The notes below the pieces were generated by a model. It was not told where the DNA came from and did not search any database. It saw only the letters and a program-made list of their open reading frames with translations. From positions 24,860,484 through 24,924,483 of the forward strand of contig NC_092564.1 in the NCBI RefSeq assembly GCF_037975245.1: a stretch of DNA of 64,000 bases. The letters are read 5' to 3'. The position numbers and the translations under genes were made by a program. Positions 21,301 to 27,720 of the stretch are shown one piece after another. Position 1 is the first letter of the stretch. Every line of letters starts with the position of its first letter. The DNA comes from Apostichopus japonicus. Taxonomy: Eukaryota; Echinodermata; Holothuroidea; Aspidochirotida; Stichopodidae.

Positions 21301-21955
21301 TATCTCCTTGTGGGCACAGAGACACCTTATATAGCTTTGACACCACACTTTGACACCAAGTAACATATCTGCTACCTGCATATGTGCATGAAATCACATT
21401 GCTATTGCCCACGATTTGACATCAAATACGTATCTTCTACCTGGGCATTTACATGGTGTTATATTACATTTACATGGTGCTACATTACATTACATTGACA
21501 TGGTGTTACATTACATTGACATGGTGTTACATTACATTGACATGGTGTTACATTACATTGACATGGTGTTACATTACATTGACATGGTGTTACATTACAT
21601 TGACATGGTGTTACATTACATTTACATGGTGTTACATTACATTTACATGGTGTTACATTACATTTACATGGTGTTACATTACATTAATATGGTGTTACAT
21701 TACATTTATATGGTGTTACATTACATTTACATGGTGTTACATTACATTTACATGGTGTTACATTACATTTACATGGTGTTACATTACATTAACACGGTGT
21801 TACATATGTTTCGCCTGCAGGATGAGGACAGAGAAGGCCAGTGGGAAGTGAAATTATTGACACCGACAAGCTTGAGACAGATGGTGGATGCAATTAAGAG
21901 ACCTTGGTCAGAACAATTTGGAGTAGAATTACCAATCTTTTTTATAAACACATGA
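282..21955 (+). CDS. STK11IP: STK11IP (LKB1/STK11-interacting protein), 17 exons in window, 5' end missing
   Basis: Gene-level entry. Joined exons: 282-353, 1232-1465, 2523-2612, 3507-3548, 4591-4837, 5569-6147, 6433-6580, 7997-8123, 8570-8726, 11038-11203, 11726-12722, 14101-14204, 14853-15031, 16633-16794, 17773-17948, 20041-20088, 21821-21955. They total 3663 bp, 1220 residues plus TGA, with every junction GT-AG and in phase. Domain order by window residue: leucine-rich repeats 1-146; basic linker with a Ser/acidic patch 147-228; HDWL segment about 245-255; acidic region to about 421; PH-like segment 422-530 including ERLELQSL; zinc ribbon CxxC-X34-CxxC; disordered linker to about 935; PH-like segments from ADHRLKLF onward; terminal RPWSEQFG helix. 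The family binds the tumour-suppressor kinase STK11/LKB1, and the vertebrate protein is reported at lysosomes as an mTORC1 substrate. Identity rests on my memory of the human protein, with matching order and motifs throughout. It is longer than human (about 1090 residues) even without its N-terminus, mainly through acidic and linker exons. Confidence 0.93.
354..1231 (+). other. Intron between exons a and b, no features seen
   Basis: AT-rich single-copy-looking sequence with no open frame, repeat or RNA-like structure that I can support. Confidence 0.6.
1232..1465 (+). CDS. STK11IP: STK11IP exon b: three leucine-rich repeats
   Basis: 78 codons, phase 0/0, acceptor TTTTTCAG|TGC and donor AAG|GTGGGT. 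It carries three consecutive LRR cores, LQHVNLSYNSL, LKSLNLRNNNL and LESLELTRNCI, at window residues 25-102. This block would form the parallel beta-sheet face of the LRR solenoid. Confidence 0.92.
1899..2396. repeat. 81-bp minisatellite, 6 copies
   Basis: Six diverged copies of a unit of about 81 bp, seen from GCTATATAGGGACC at 1971, 2052, 2132, 2214, 2295 and 2377. Each copy contains TGGTAACCCTGG and GCAAGGTNCCATGG-like segments. It lies inside the intron between exons b and c. Because 81 is a multiple of three it leaves spurious open frames on the minus strand. Confidence 0.88.
2403..2472 (+). repeat. tRNA-derived SINE head (degenerate)
   Basis: GGATAGCTCCTTTGGTAGAGC resembles an A box and GGTCACTGATTCAATTCC a B box, with spacing like a tRNA. 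The stems do not pair well enough for a functional tRNA, so I read it as the head of a SINE or a tRNA-derived remnant. It directly follows the 81-bp array. Confidence 0.55.
2523..2612 (+). CDS. STK11IP: STK11IP exon c: last LRR and LRR cap
   Basis: 30 codons, phase 0/0. It starts right after TTTTTTTTCATAG and ends before GTAAATAT. It encodes INLHGNPIS followed by a Tyr-Arg-Gln-Leu segment, matching the 'LYLEGNPL' region of vertebrate STK11IP. Confidence 0.9.
2645..2892 (-). mobile_element. tRNA-derived SINE, intronic
   Basis: On the minus strand the sequence starts with GGGAGTGTTAGCTCAGTACT (A-box-like). GGTCCCGAGTTTGAGTC (B-box-like) comes about 40 bp later, followed by a body and a microsatellite-like tail at 2645-2670. 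The orientation is opposite to STK11IP. Ends are approximate and I saw no clear target duplication. Confidence 0.6.
3507..3548 (+). CDS. STK11IP: STK11IP exon d: LDGK micro-exon
   Basis: A 14-codon exon, phase 0/0, between CGACAG and GTAAGC. It encodes VYLDGKLLSEAEIK. The LDGK-x-L-S motif sits right after the LRR cap in vertebrate STK11IP as well, which supports so short an exon. Confidence 0.88.
3562..4021. mobile_element. Non-autonomous hAT-type MITE, copy 1
   Basis: 460 bp beginning CAGGGGTTCCCTAA and ending TTAGGGAAATCCTG, imperfect terminal inverted repeats of the hAT type. It is flanked by CTCTAGCA (3554-3561) and CTCTAGGG (4022-4029), an 8-bp target duplication with two differences. 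The interior has no coding capacity. A second, inverted copy sits at 28524-28845. Confidence 0.85.
4591..4837 (+). CDS. STK11IP: STK11IP exon e: basic/serine linker
   Basis: 82 codons plus one base. It contains a Ser-rich stretch (DSFEESADYSSSG) then a Lys/Arg cluster and VRHVVISE, which parallels the vertebrate 'RVRRASISE' region. Two acceptors are possible, both in frame: CCCAG ending at 4590 (chosen) or ACACAG ending at 4605, which would drop five residues. The donor is TGTCA|GTAAGT at 4838, the first of eight repeated copies. Using any later copy would run into the TGA at 4846-4848. Confidence 0.85.
4826..5180. repeat. 46-bp minisatellite duplicating a 5' splice site, 8 donor copies
   Basis: The unit contains TACTGTCAGTAAGTCTTGAG. 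GTAAGT occurs at 4838, 4884, 4930, 4976, 5022, 5068, 5114 and 5160, exactly 46 bp apart. The first copy is the real donor of exon e. Copies are nearly identical, so the expansion is recent. Confidence 0.95.
5215..5568 (+). other. Rest of intron e-f, G-rich runs
   Basis: Contains two poly-G-rich tracts (about 5233-5256 and 5393-5430) in unremarkable AT-rich sequence. Nothing coding. Confidence 0.6.
5569..6147 (+). CDS. STK11IP: STK11IP exon f: HDWL motif and acidic region
   Basis: Starts after CTTGTCTAG in phase 1, completing ACG (Thr). It encodes a Phe-Glu-Arg helix ending GHDWLLSL, which matches the 'FGRNWL' segment of human STK11IP. About 165 residues of Glu/Asp/Ser-rich, probably disordered sequence follow. 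The donor is GAG GAA G|GTATTA. The acidic tract corresponds in position and character to the Glu-rich tract of the vertebrate protein but is divergent in sequence. Confidence 0.9.
6433..6580 (+). CDS. STK11IP: STK11IP exon g: first PH-like segment
   Basis: Acceptor TATGATAG, donor CTGAG|GTAATA, phase in 1, out 2. It encodes a beta-rich stretch beginning DLCGPLLVKV and ending QERLELQSLL. The ERLELQSL string is close to identical to human STK11IP and is the strongest single identifier of the family in this window. Confidence 0.93.
6616..7061. mobile_element. 446-bp foldback / MITE-like inverted repeat
   Basis: Two arms of about 160 bp in inverted orientation. The left arm opens TCAATCCATGCCAAATCAAC. 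The right arm closes GTTGATATTGGCATGGATTGA. Further paired blocks are ACCCTCTCAGAAT/ATTCTGAGAGGGT, CAAAGGATGAAATT/AATTCATCCTTTG and TTGCTAGGATACGGCC/GGCCGTATGCTAGCAA. It has no coding capacity. It sits in the intron after exon g. Confidence 0.82.
7430..7975. repeat. About 61-bp minisatellite with repeated acceptor-like sites, 9 copies
   Basis: Each unit holds GTCTGTATGTGACTGCC, a segment such as CATGTCTCTTTAACAG (pyrimidine tract plus CAG), and a run of C. The array ends about 20 bp before the real acceptor of exon h. Two subtypes (CTCATTAACAG and CTCTTTAACAG) partly alternate, which hints at two-unit duplications. Confidence 0.92.
7997..8123 (+). CDS. STK11IP: STK11IP exon h: PH-like beta strands
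   Basis: Acceptor TTACTCTTCAG, in-phase 2, out 0, donor GAG|GTGAGA. It encodes VVELNFEYVRKDRRQRKY, equivalent to the human 'LSLRFSYICPDRQLRRY'. It lies 20 bp downstream of a nine-copy minisatellite whose units contain decoy acceptors. Confidence 0.92.
8570..8726 (+). CDS. STK11IP: STK11IP exon i: first half of zinc ribbon
   Basis: 52 codons plus one base, acceptor CTCATTCAG|ATG, donor CAA G|GTATTA. It encodes the C-terminal helix of the first PH-like segment (AVLESFWQEN) and then CLKC, the first Cys pair of the ribbon. The sequence just beyond its donor starts a 1.5-kb array in which the donor string AAGGTATTAAA is repeated. Confidence 0.9.
8727..10255. repeat. 1.5-kb AT-rich array of GGTATTAAACATAAA units
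   Basis: Mixed 15-, 20- and 22-bp units derived from GGTATTAAACATAAAACATAA, starting at the donor of exon i. A marker variant (AACCTAAAGG) recurs at about 9071, 9471 and 9880, so blocks of roughly 400 bp have been duplicated as higher-order units. Each unit repeats AAGGTATTAAA, the sequence spanning the real exon/intron boundary. Confidence 0.95.
10256..11037 (+). other. Rest of intron i-j, nothing coding
   Basis: AT-rich intronic sequence without supported features, apart from a copy of a short dispersed motif (ATATGCTAGAATTTC...ATGGTCAC) at about 10779-10806. Confidence 0.6.
11038..11203 (+). CDS. STK11IP: STK11IP exon j: second half of zinc ribbon
   Basis: Acceptor CGTTTCTTCCAG, in-phase 1, out 2, donor CCAG|GTAAGA. 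It encodes TCPFCGNRYLVE, the second Cys pair (CxxCG), 34 residues after the first. This matches the 'CPNCGSDHVVLL' element of human STK11IP. A Ser/Thr-rich linker follows. Confidence 0.92.
11204..11725 (+). other. Intron j-k, nothing coding
   Basis: Contains a C-rich tract near 11258 and a short local duplication of GTAGTCA(A/G)CATCATGTATAA at about 11570-11635. Confidence 0.6.
11726..12722 (+). CDS. STK11IP: STK11IP exon k: long disordered linker and start of second PH-like segment
   Basis: The largest exon (997 bp), acceptor CTTCAACAG, donor GTG|GTAAGC. Most of its 333 residues are Ser/Glu/Gly/Arg-rich and look disordered, with Glu-rich EEDEIEILEE and several RxxS contexts. The last 25 residues become ordered, ADHRLKLFYSMSLFATDDEQ then FQCHVVV, matching human 'VDHRLRLFLDVEVFSDAQEEFQC'. 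The linker is far longer than the vertebrate equivalent. Confidence 0.92.
12893..14055. repeat. Pentamer-based satellite with 75-bp higher-order unit
   Basis: The whole intron between exons k and l is built of GTATT/GTATA/GTCAT-like pentamers. From 13357 to 13665 the marker GTCATGTATTG recurs every 75 bp (13357, 13432, 13507, 13582, 13657), with an inner marker dividing each unit 45+30. Since 75 is divisible by 3 and 5, long open frames arise on both strands. They are artefacts of the repeat. Confidence 0.93.
14101..14204 (+). CDS. STK11IP: STK11IP exon l: PH-like strands
   Basis: Acceptor GTCTTCCCACAG, in-phase 0, out 2, donor GAATC|GTATGT. It encodes YYEGLVVISTSHIYVLKVF, corresponding to human 'FMCLVVVSDRRLYLLKV'. 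An upstream CTTCTTCAG at 14075 was rejected because it puts the exon out of frame with this match. Confidence 0.92.
14205..14852 (+). other. Intron l-m, nothing coding
   Basis: AT-rich sequence with no supported feature. Confidence 0.6.
14853..15031 (+). CDS. STK11IP: STK11IP exon m: PH-like core
   Basis: Acceptor TTGAACTACAG, in-phase 2, out 1, donor CAGG|GTGAGT. It encodes FSMQEVLYIHVGVGSQLIQF, then RFTLMTGDS and a closing helix VERFAKRIQ. This is the strand-strand-helix end of a PH-like fold, aligned to human 'LQDLSGIELGLAGQSLRLEW'. Confidence 0.91.
15032..16632 (+). other. Intron m-n, one pyrimidine tract
   Basis: About 15265-15420 is almost pure C/T on the + strand (CCTTTCCCCCTCCC-like). 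The rest is AT-rich with no supported gene or repeat. Confidence 0.6.
16633..16794 (+). CDS. STK11IP: STK11IP exon n: inter-domain segment
   Basis: Acceptor TTTCTCTCTTTAG, in-phase 1, out 1, donor CAGAAAG|GTGAGT. It is polar and charged, finishing with ETVYIHALDTKQK. It is the least conserved of the C-terminal exons; the case rests on phase, splice sites and position. Confidence 0.85.
17237..17771. repeat. Minisatellite ending at the exon o acceptor
   Basis: Units of about 16-19 bp of the type CATCTTATGATTACATCTC with many one-step variants, roughly thirty copies. The last copy becomes the pyrimidine tract and AG of the exon o acceptor (TTACATCTTTTTCAG). The array is therefore part of the functional 3' splice site. 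Confidence 0.9.
17773..17948 (+). CDS. STK11IP: STK11IP exon o: third PH-like segment
   Basis: Acceptor CATCTTTTTCAG, in-phase 1, out 0, donor CTG|GTATGA. It encodes GIFITESNIYLLLENCSW and later HFSISITDVTDL-type residues, parallel to human 'LLLTPSTLFLLDED' and 'LSSLSSVLL'. Its first bases, ATGCATCATCATCTTAT, resemble the minisatellite that runs up to the acceptor. Confidence 0.91.
18740..19360 (+). repeat. Dispersed repeat family with AGGTCA half-sites, internal duplications
   Basis: Contains repeated blocks: AATGTTGATGGAAGGGTTCACATCAT at about 18752, 19211 and (partly) 19287, and the AGGTCATTTGAGGTCA block at 18900 and 19038. Related sequence lies at 24300-24910 and inverted at 27330-27660. 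It is non-coding. Confidence 0.75.
20041..20088 (+). CDS. STK11IP: STK11IP exon p: 16-codon exon
   Basis: Phase 0/0, acceptor TCGTATTTGCAG, donor GAG|GTAAGA. It encodes ECNMQELKVVINFSDE, matching human 'EDLRLLFYDE'. It is short, but both splice sites are strong. Confidence 0.88.
20510..21430. repeat. Diverged tandem repeat in the intron before the last exon
   Basis: An imperfect repeat with CCTGCATAT, GAAGTTACATAT and TTTGACACCAAGT modules recurring every 60-130 bp. It is older and more diverged than the adjacent 21-bp array. Confidence 0.6.
21449..21806. repeat. 21-bp minisatellite just upstream of the last exon, about 17 copies
   Basis: The unit is built on CATGGTGTTACATTACATT (TGACATGG or TTACATGG variants), exactly seven codons long. 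It is therefore open throughout and in frame with the last exon. It ends 14 bp before the acceptor. Confidence 0.93.
21821..21955 (+). CDS. STK11IP: STK11IP last coding exon
   Basis: 44 codons plus TGA, acceptor GTTTCGCCTGCAG. It encodes WEVKLLTPTSLRQMVDAIKR, then PWSEQFGVELP. This matches the human C-terminus 'LTALLAWIREPWEELFSIGL', where the REPW/KRPW motif is diagnostic. The 21-bp minisatellite just upstream is open in the same frame, but the acceptor and the homology begin at 21821. Confidence 0.93.
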   Translation, partial: DEDREGQWEVKLLTPTSLRQMVDAIKRPWSEQFGVELPIFFINT

Positions 21956-22228
21956 TGATCAAATCATAACATTTGTATAAAAAACAAATATATATATATA
22001 TTTTAAGAGAGGAAACTCACATTATTGATACTGTGTTGCTTGAGAGAAAATGGTAGATCGGTATAGAACAAACAGACGACTTTTACCAGACCAGACTCGG
22101 TTTAGCAAACAGTCCAGTTGGAATAGCTTAGAGAATTATACCGTGGAGAGAGATGGCCTGCAAGCTATAAGGTACATTCCCCCAAAAAGGGGTCAAGAAA
22201 TATCTTCCTTGGTTTGTCAGAAAATAAA
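21956..22228 (+). other. STK11IP 3' UTR, candidate poly(A) signal at its end
   Basis: AT-rich sequence after the stop, including a short (TA)n tract. The first AATAAA is at 22223-22228. No experimental end is available, and further downstream signals are possible. Confidence 0.35.
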
Positions 22229-22653
22229 TCTACATATTTGGGAGCCCATGGAGTCAAGTCCAAGCTAGCATTTTGAGGGGTGGGCCCTAGTAGGAAATGG
22301 CTCAGTGGAATATCCTGGATCGTGGGCCTAAAATTTTTGTTGACCATTGGTAAAGAAGCATACCCTTACCAAAACACACCAATATAAGATAAAAAAGTCA
22401 CATCTTGGAGTAAAGCTAAATGCATTGAATTCAAACATTTTCTTCACTACATACTTTCAGTTTGCTGATGTTCTGTTAAAGGAGGAATACTAAAATACCT
22501 ATTCATAGTCATTTGTAAACAGCAGTATAAAATACTTTGGATTGAATTTATGGAATGTTGTTTTCCAATTCTGCTACCATTAAAATTAATTATAACCCAG
22601 AGGTTTGATGGTTCCAATCCCGTTCTATTTTTATAACCATAGATATCTGATGT
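22229..22653. other. Downstream flank of STK11IP
   Basis: AT-rich. GGTTTGATGGTTCCAATCCC near 22600 resembles a tRNA B box on the + strand but has no convincing A box. Nothing else supported. Confidence 0.5.
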
Positions 22654-22659
22654 AACGTA

Positions 22660-23223
22660 TATGGCAAGCCACATGTGCAATAATTCGATAAACCGAGTTT
22701 ACCGCCGTTAAACTCTGTTTTTCGATCGATAAACTCAGTTTATCGAATGGATAACGGTGTTTTTCGCGATAAACTCAGTTTATTGAGCGAAAAGCAGGTT
22801 ACTTCGATAAACTAAGATTATCGGCAATAAACCGAGTTTATCAAATGGGAACTATGTTTTTCGCTTGATAAACTAAGTTAATCGATAATCTCTGTTTATC
22901 GATAAACTGAGAATTGGATATGGCACGCCACAAGTGCAATAATTCGATAAACCAAGTGTATCACCGTTAACTCTGCTTTTCGATCGATAAACTGAGTTTA
23001 TCGCTCGATACTCCAAGTTTATCGAATTGGATATGGCACGCCACATGTGCAATAATTTGATAAACCAAGTTTATCACCGTTTACTCTGCTTTTCGCTCGA
23101 TAAACTGAGTTTATCAGGAAAAACACGGTCATCCAGTCGATAAACTCAGTTTATCGATCGAAAAACAGAGTTTAACGGCGATAAACTCGGTTTATCAAAT
23201 TATTGCACATGTGGCTTGCCATA
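22660..23223. mobile_element. 564-bp foldback element built of GATAAAC/GTTTATC palindromes
   Basis: It begins TATGGCAAGCCACATGTGCA and ends in its inverted complement (TGCACATGTGGCTTGCCATA). Arms of about 90 bp are followed by many near-perfect palindromes of the type CGATAAACTSAGTTTATCG. The head sequence recurs in direct orientation at 22919 and 23032. AACGTA flanks both ends (22654-22659 and 23224-23229), a plausible target duplication. It has no coding capacity. The family is unrecognised. Confidence 0.85.
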
Positions 23224-23229
23224 AACGTA

Positions 23230-24105
23230 GCCCAACCCTCTGTCAGCAAGTTTGAAAATTGAGCACAACATCATTTTAATGTTCCTCTTGTGAAGCAATT
23301 ATAAAATTTGACGGTTGAAAAATGGCAGTTTCTTTTTAAGCCTGTTTGGAATAGCAAAAGATTGTTGTCCAGTTTGATCATCCTGAGGTCTGAGTGCTTA
23401 AACTGGTCAAGAAGATACTTTGTAACTGCCAAACATAATTGGCGTGTCATAGTTTGCCTTAGAGGTCTTTTCCTCAATGAAGCCACTTTTTGAATCTTTG
23501 GTCACACCCCCTCCCACACAATTCCCCCCCCCCTCTTCCCCCAAAAAATTAAGGGATATTAACATCGCAAGAGGACAATTTCATGTTTTATTCAAACTTC
23601 CTGCCATTTTCTTAATTATTCTGTAAAGTTTTCGATTAATAGAATACTATAATATTTTCTGCTTTGTTACTGTCACCCTTACAGTACATGCTTCATACCA
23701 TAATTCTTGAGGATGAGACAAACCCTGATTCCTAGGTTTTTAAAAGACATATGATTTATCAGAATCTACGTACAGCACTGTTTATAGGCAGGATTTTGAT
23801 AAAATATCACTTTTTCAATGCTTGAAGTAAGTCAAAATTGATGCGGTCACAAACCAGCTTGAGTATTTCAGGATTCTCACTCGGGGTGAGAATGTTGTCT
23901 CTGAATGTTAACTAGACCAGAACACCTGTAGAACCTACGTGATTTTTGACGTGTGGACTAACTCATTCAGAATTTAATCTTCTTCGTGACAGCTGTCTGT
24001 ATTTCATAAAGTACCGTTTCATGTTACGGACACGTTTTTTGAAGCAACAAGCCAAAAACCCTGGCTGTGTTGATTTTATTATTTGTTTATTTTATTAAAT
24101 TATTT
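23230..24105. other. Non-coding stretch
   Basis: AT-rich, with a C-rich run at about 23505-23540. No supported gene. Confidence 0.55.
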
Positions 24106-24910
24106 TCTAGCTATAGTCAGGAGCCTATAGTTATTAAGCATCTGGTCTATTTTTCTTTGTCTCCTTGCTGAAGGCAATAGGAATCTTTTCCATGGCGATG
24201 GGACGTGTGTGTGTGTGTCTGTGTGTGCATATATGTGTCTGTGTGATATGCCTTGGCTTGTAAACTCAGAAAGTGCATGGTGGTTTAAACTTCATACTTG
24301 GTATTTCGATCCACCATAGTGAGTATGAGAACCCTATTGTAGTCTGTGTGAGTCAAAGGTCATATGAGGTCAAAGTATGAAAAAAACATGCAAATTTGAT
24401 AACTTTAAAACTAAGCTTGAATGAACATCATACTTGGTATGTAGATCCACCGTAGTGAGTATGAGAGCCTTATGGTATTCTGTGTCAGTTAAAGGTCAAA
24501 GTCTGAAAACCTTGCAATTTGATAACTTCAAAAAGTAATGCTTGAATGGATGTCTCACTTGGTGTGTAGATCCATCATAGTGAGTGCAAGAACCCTATCG
24601 TTTTCTGTAGTGGTCAAAGGTCATGTGAGTTCACCAGAGGTAGACTAAAAACCTTGTAAAGTGATAACTTGAAAAGTAAAATGTTGATGAATGTCATACT
24701 TTCATTTCCCTAGAGGGCAAAAGGTCAACAGAGGACAGTCTTTAAAACCTAATAAACCCAATACTATCTGCATAGCGTTTAAAGATGATAGGTCCAAAAG
24801 TAAAGCTTGGAGAATCTCATACTTTGTAAATTCACCTTAGTGACTATTGACAGAAGTGTATTGTTAACTGTGGAGGTCAAAGGTCATGTGACATCAAACG
24901 TTAAAAAAAG
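24106..24910 (+). repeat. Dispersed repeat family, + copy, with AGGTCA half-sites
   Basis: Holds a (GT)n stretch (24206-24245) and then three degenerate copies of a block of about 120 bp with GATCCACCATAGTGAGTATG, CCTATTGTAGTCTGTG and AAAGGTCATATGAGGTCA. The inverted relative at 27330-27720 carries the same blocks in reverse order. It is non-coding. Confidence 0.72.
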
Positions 24911-27329
24911 CTGTCTGCAGTGTTACATTAGCTGTTCTCATATCAAACTTTGCCAAGGAATCACTAAGCCTGCTGAATGTCTGGTTTCAGTATTATCTGG
25001 GGTAATGTATGGCTGTAGGTAAATCAGAGCTTTCAGTTGTGATATGAGGTTGTCTTATGTCACAGCAGTATAATATTCTACTTTGGAAGAATGAGTATTT
25101 AGATATAACAGCCAACCTTGGTGTGTTCAATATAGTTTGTAATCGAAGTGAATAAAAATTTGCTAGATATTCTAAAATTGTCACCATGTAAAGACAGTTA
25201 CAAAAATCAATTGTAGCTCTTTTTCTTAGATTTTGTGAAAAAAAGCCATTTGTGTTTCTACTGTTCTCATGTGAGACCAATGCAGCCTTCCACAACTATC
25301 AGTAGATGTTTTCCACTGTACATGTCTTTTATACCCTTCTCCCCCCCCCCACCCACCCCCTGCCACTTTCTGAGTAAAGTACAGTGTAGTTTTATACTGC
25401 ACTTTATCCCACCCCCCTTGCCTTTCTTCCCACCAGTGGGGTAAATATCTGTAAAGTTTCTTTTTCATATTATTTCATGCTATTTCCCCTCAACTTGTGT
25501 GTGTATATGTCTATAGGGAAATCTTTAGATCTTGATAGACAAAATTTCAAAGGTAAACCTATGAGTTAAATACATGAGTTAAATGTTACTCTTTGTGATG
25601 CATGAAGAAGGTATGTAATGAATATTTATGGTTCTAATTTACATATTTATGGTGTCTTAGTCCTCCGCTCTGTTGCGAAAAAAGAAAATTTGAATTTAGC
25701 CTAGTGCTCTCTTGGGTAACAGGACAAACGTCATTCTGCAATGAGGAATTATTTGAGACTTCTTTTCGGCTTGTAAATGACCTGCAAAATACTTTAGGAA
25801 ATTGCAATGTTTTCAATAAATTTAAAGAAAGAGGTGATGCATTCATTGCTCTCTTTGGGAGGAGTGTGTGGGAGGGCGTGGGAGGGTGGGCGTGGGGGAG
25901 GGTGACATGAGTGACTTTTCAATTGCTGTTTTTCTTATTTTTAAGGCTTTGGAAGCTCCCATCACTTAGCCCTCAGTGCTCCTGCCCTCAGGACTAAATA
26001 TAACCACCAATACGAGTCAGTATTTTATTTATCTTTTGAAACCCAACCCCCACCCACCCTCCCTCTCACCCACCCCTTCCTCTCACCCCTCCCCCTCCAT
26101 TTCCCTCCATCTCACCCTACCTACCCCTGCATATATTCATAGATACATTACTTCTTCAAGTTTACATTGATTGAAGTACGGTTGCTGACCTGGTTATTTA
26201 TAGGTAGTCAGTATAGCCCCCAAATTATAGCAAGCTATAATTGCTTGAAGTTTTAAAAAGTACTTTCCTGGAGGTCTTTACTCTCCACATTGTTCTCAGA
26301 CATTTTTAAGGAACACACAAGATGACTGAATGTCCCAGTGAGGAAAATTTCCTCGAAGATTGTAATAAATACTGTTTAAGAATTTTGACCAAAGGTGACC
26401 ATATTTGAATATCTAGCATATTTGGGGCCAATACAGCATACCTTTAAAGACTGGACAACTAGTAAACAGGTTGGGGAAAGTGATTGGGCAAATTTCACAT
26501 AATTTCCTTTCACTGCGAACACTCGAGAGTACAGAATGGTTGTTTATAGTTTTCACATTAGAAGTACTCCAACAGGTGTCCCTACGCCTAGCCTAATTTG
26601 CATAAACATAAAGATTCACAAGTTTATTGATATAAGATAATTTTGTATTTTTCCCATGAATGATGTTACTAATTATTTTATTTTGTATTGAATGTTAAAA
26701 TTCACAAAGTGCCTTAGCAGTATGTGTACCCATGTCGTTATTAACTATTACATTAACCAGTGAATTAACAAAGACTTCATTTATATGTAACATTAAATGT
26801 TGCCAGTTTTTCGTTTGCATATATAAATGAAGATTAATGACATCAAAGTTCTATATTTGACTAACATGAAGATATAGTTGTCATTCTCTCTTTAACAGTT
26901 CGCTTTCATTTTGGACTCTTGAGATAGTTTGGTGTATTTTGGTTGCTGTAATCTTGACGTTGTCATGACAACGTATTTTTCTCACATTTTTCATGGTGTT
27001 TCTTCTCCTCGTGTTACGATAAAGTTGAGTAGAAATGGTGGAAAGATATTATTTTTGGAATAAAATAAACATAAGAAACTTTTAAAAAAAATTGTGGGAA
27101 AAAACCATATTGAAATAAAAAATATGACAGTTTTGAATTGAATTGAAGGTGTATTTTATTTTATCCTTGTGTAAATCAGTGAGAGCATCGGTAGAGAATA
27201 AATCGGTGAAATTTTTAAGAAGAAAACTGGAAAATTCGATATAAACACATCATGACATTTTTACTCACTAAATTGAAAATGTTAACAATTATGAAGTTCA
27301 TTGAAGCTTTAACTTTGAAGTTCTATTGG
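24911..27329. other. Non-coding stretch with pyrimidine tracts
   Basis: C-rich or C/T-rich runs at about 25335-25365, 25410-25435 and 26040-26130, and a G-rich run at 25860-25905. A 30-bp dispersed motif occurs inverted at 26395-26425. No gene supported. Confidence 0.55.
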
Positions 27330-27720
27330 TTTCAATGTTGATCAGAGTTTGACCTCTATTGATCTTCGACCTACGTAAAAAGAACAATAGGGTGATTGTA
27401 CTCATTGCTATGGATCCAACTTAACTGTCCTCCTTTGAGTCGAATTCACAAGGCTTTCATACTTTGGCCTCTTTCGTCACCAATGGACCTTTGACCTCCG
27501 CAAAGTTAACAGGGTTCTTGTACTCACTAAAGCAAATCCACATATCAAGCATCACTTCATCTCTCATGTTCTTTAAGTGTCATCGTGATTAAAAGCAACA
27601 TAAAATAGACACAGACGCACACATATGCACGCACACAAACGGAAGGTTTCGTCATCTGACCCAAAAATTCAAACCCCTAACGTCTATTCCTATATTACGA
27701 AGATGGACTTCCTAGTAACC
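27330..27720 (-). repeat. Dispersed repeat family with AGGTCA half-sites, inverted copy
   Basis: On the minus strand it shows GATCCATAGCAATGAGTACA, CCTATTG, GGAGGTCAAAGGTCCATTGG and a (GT)n-like segment. This is the same order of modules as 24106-24910 in the opposite orientation. Confidence 0.7.
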
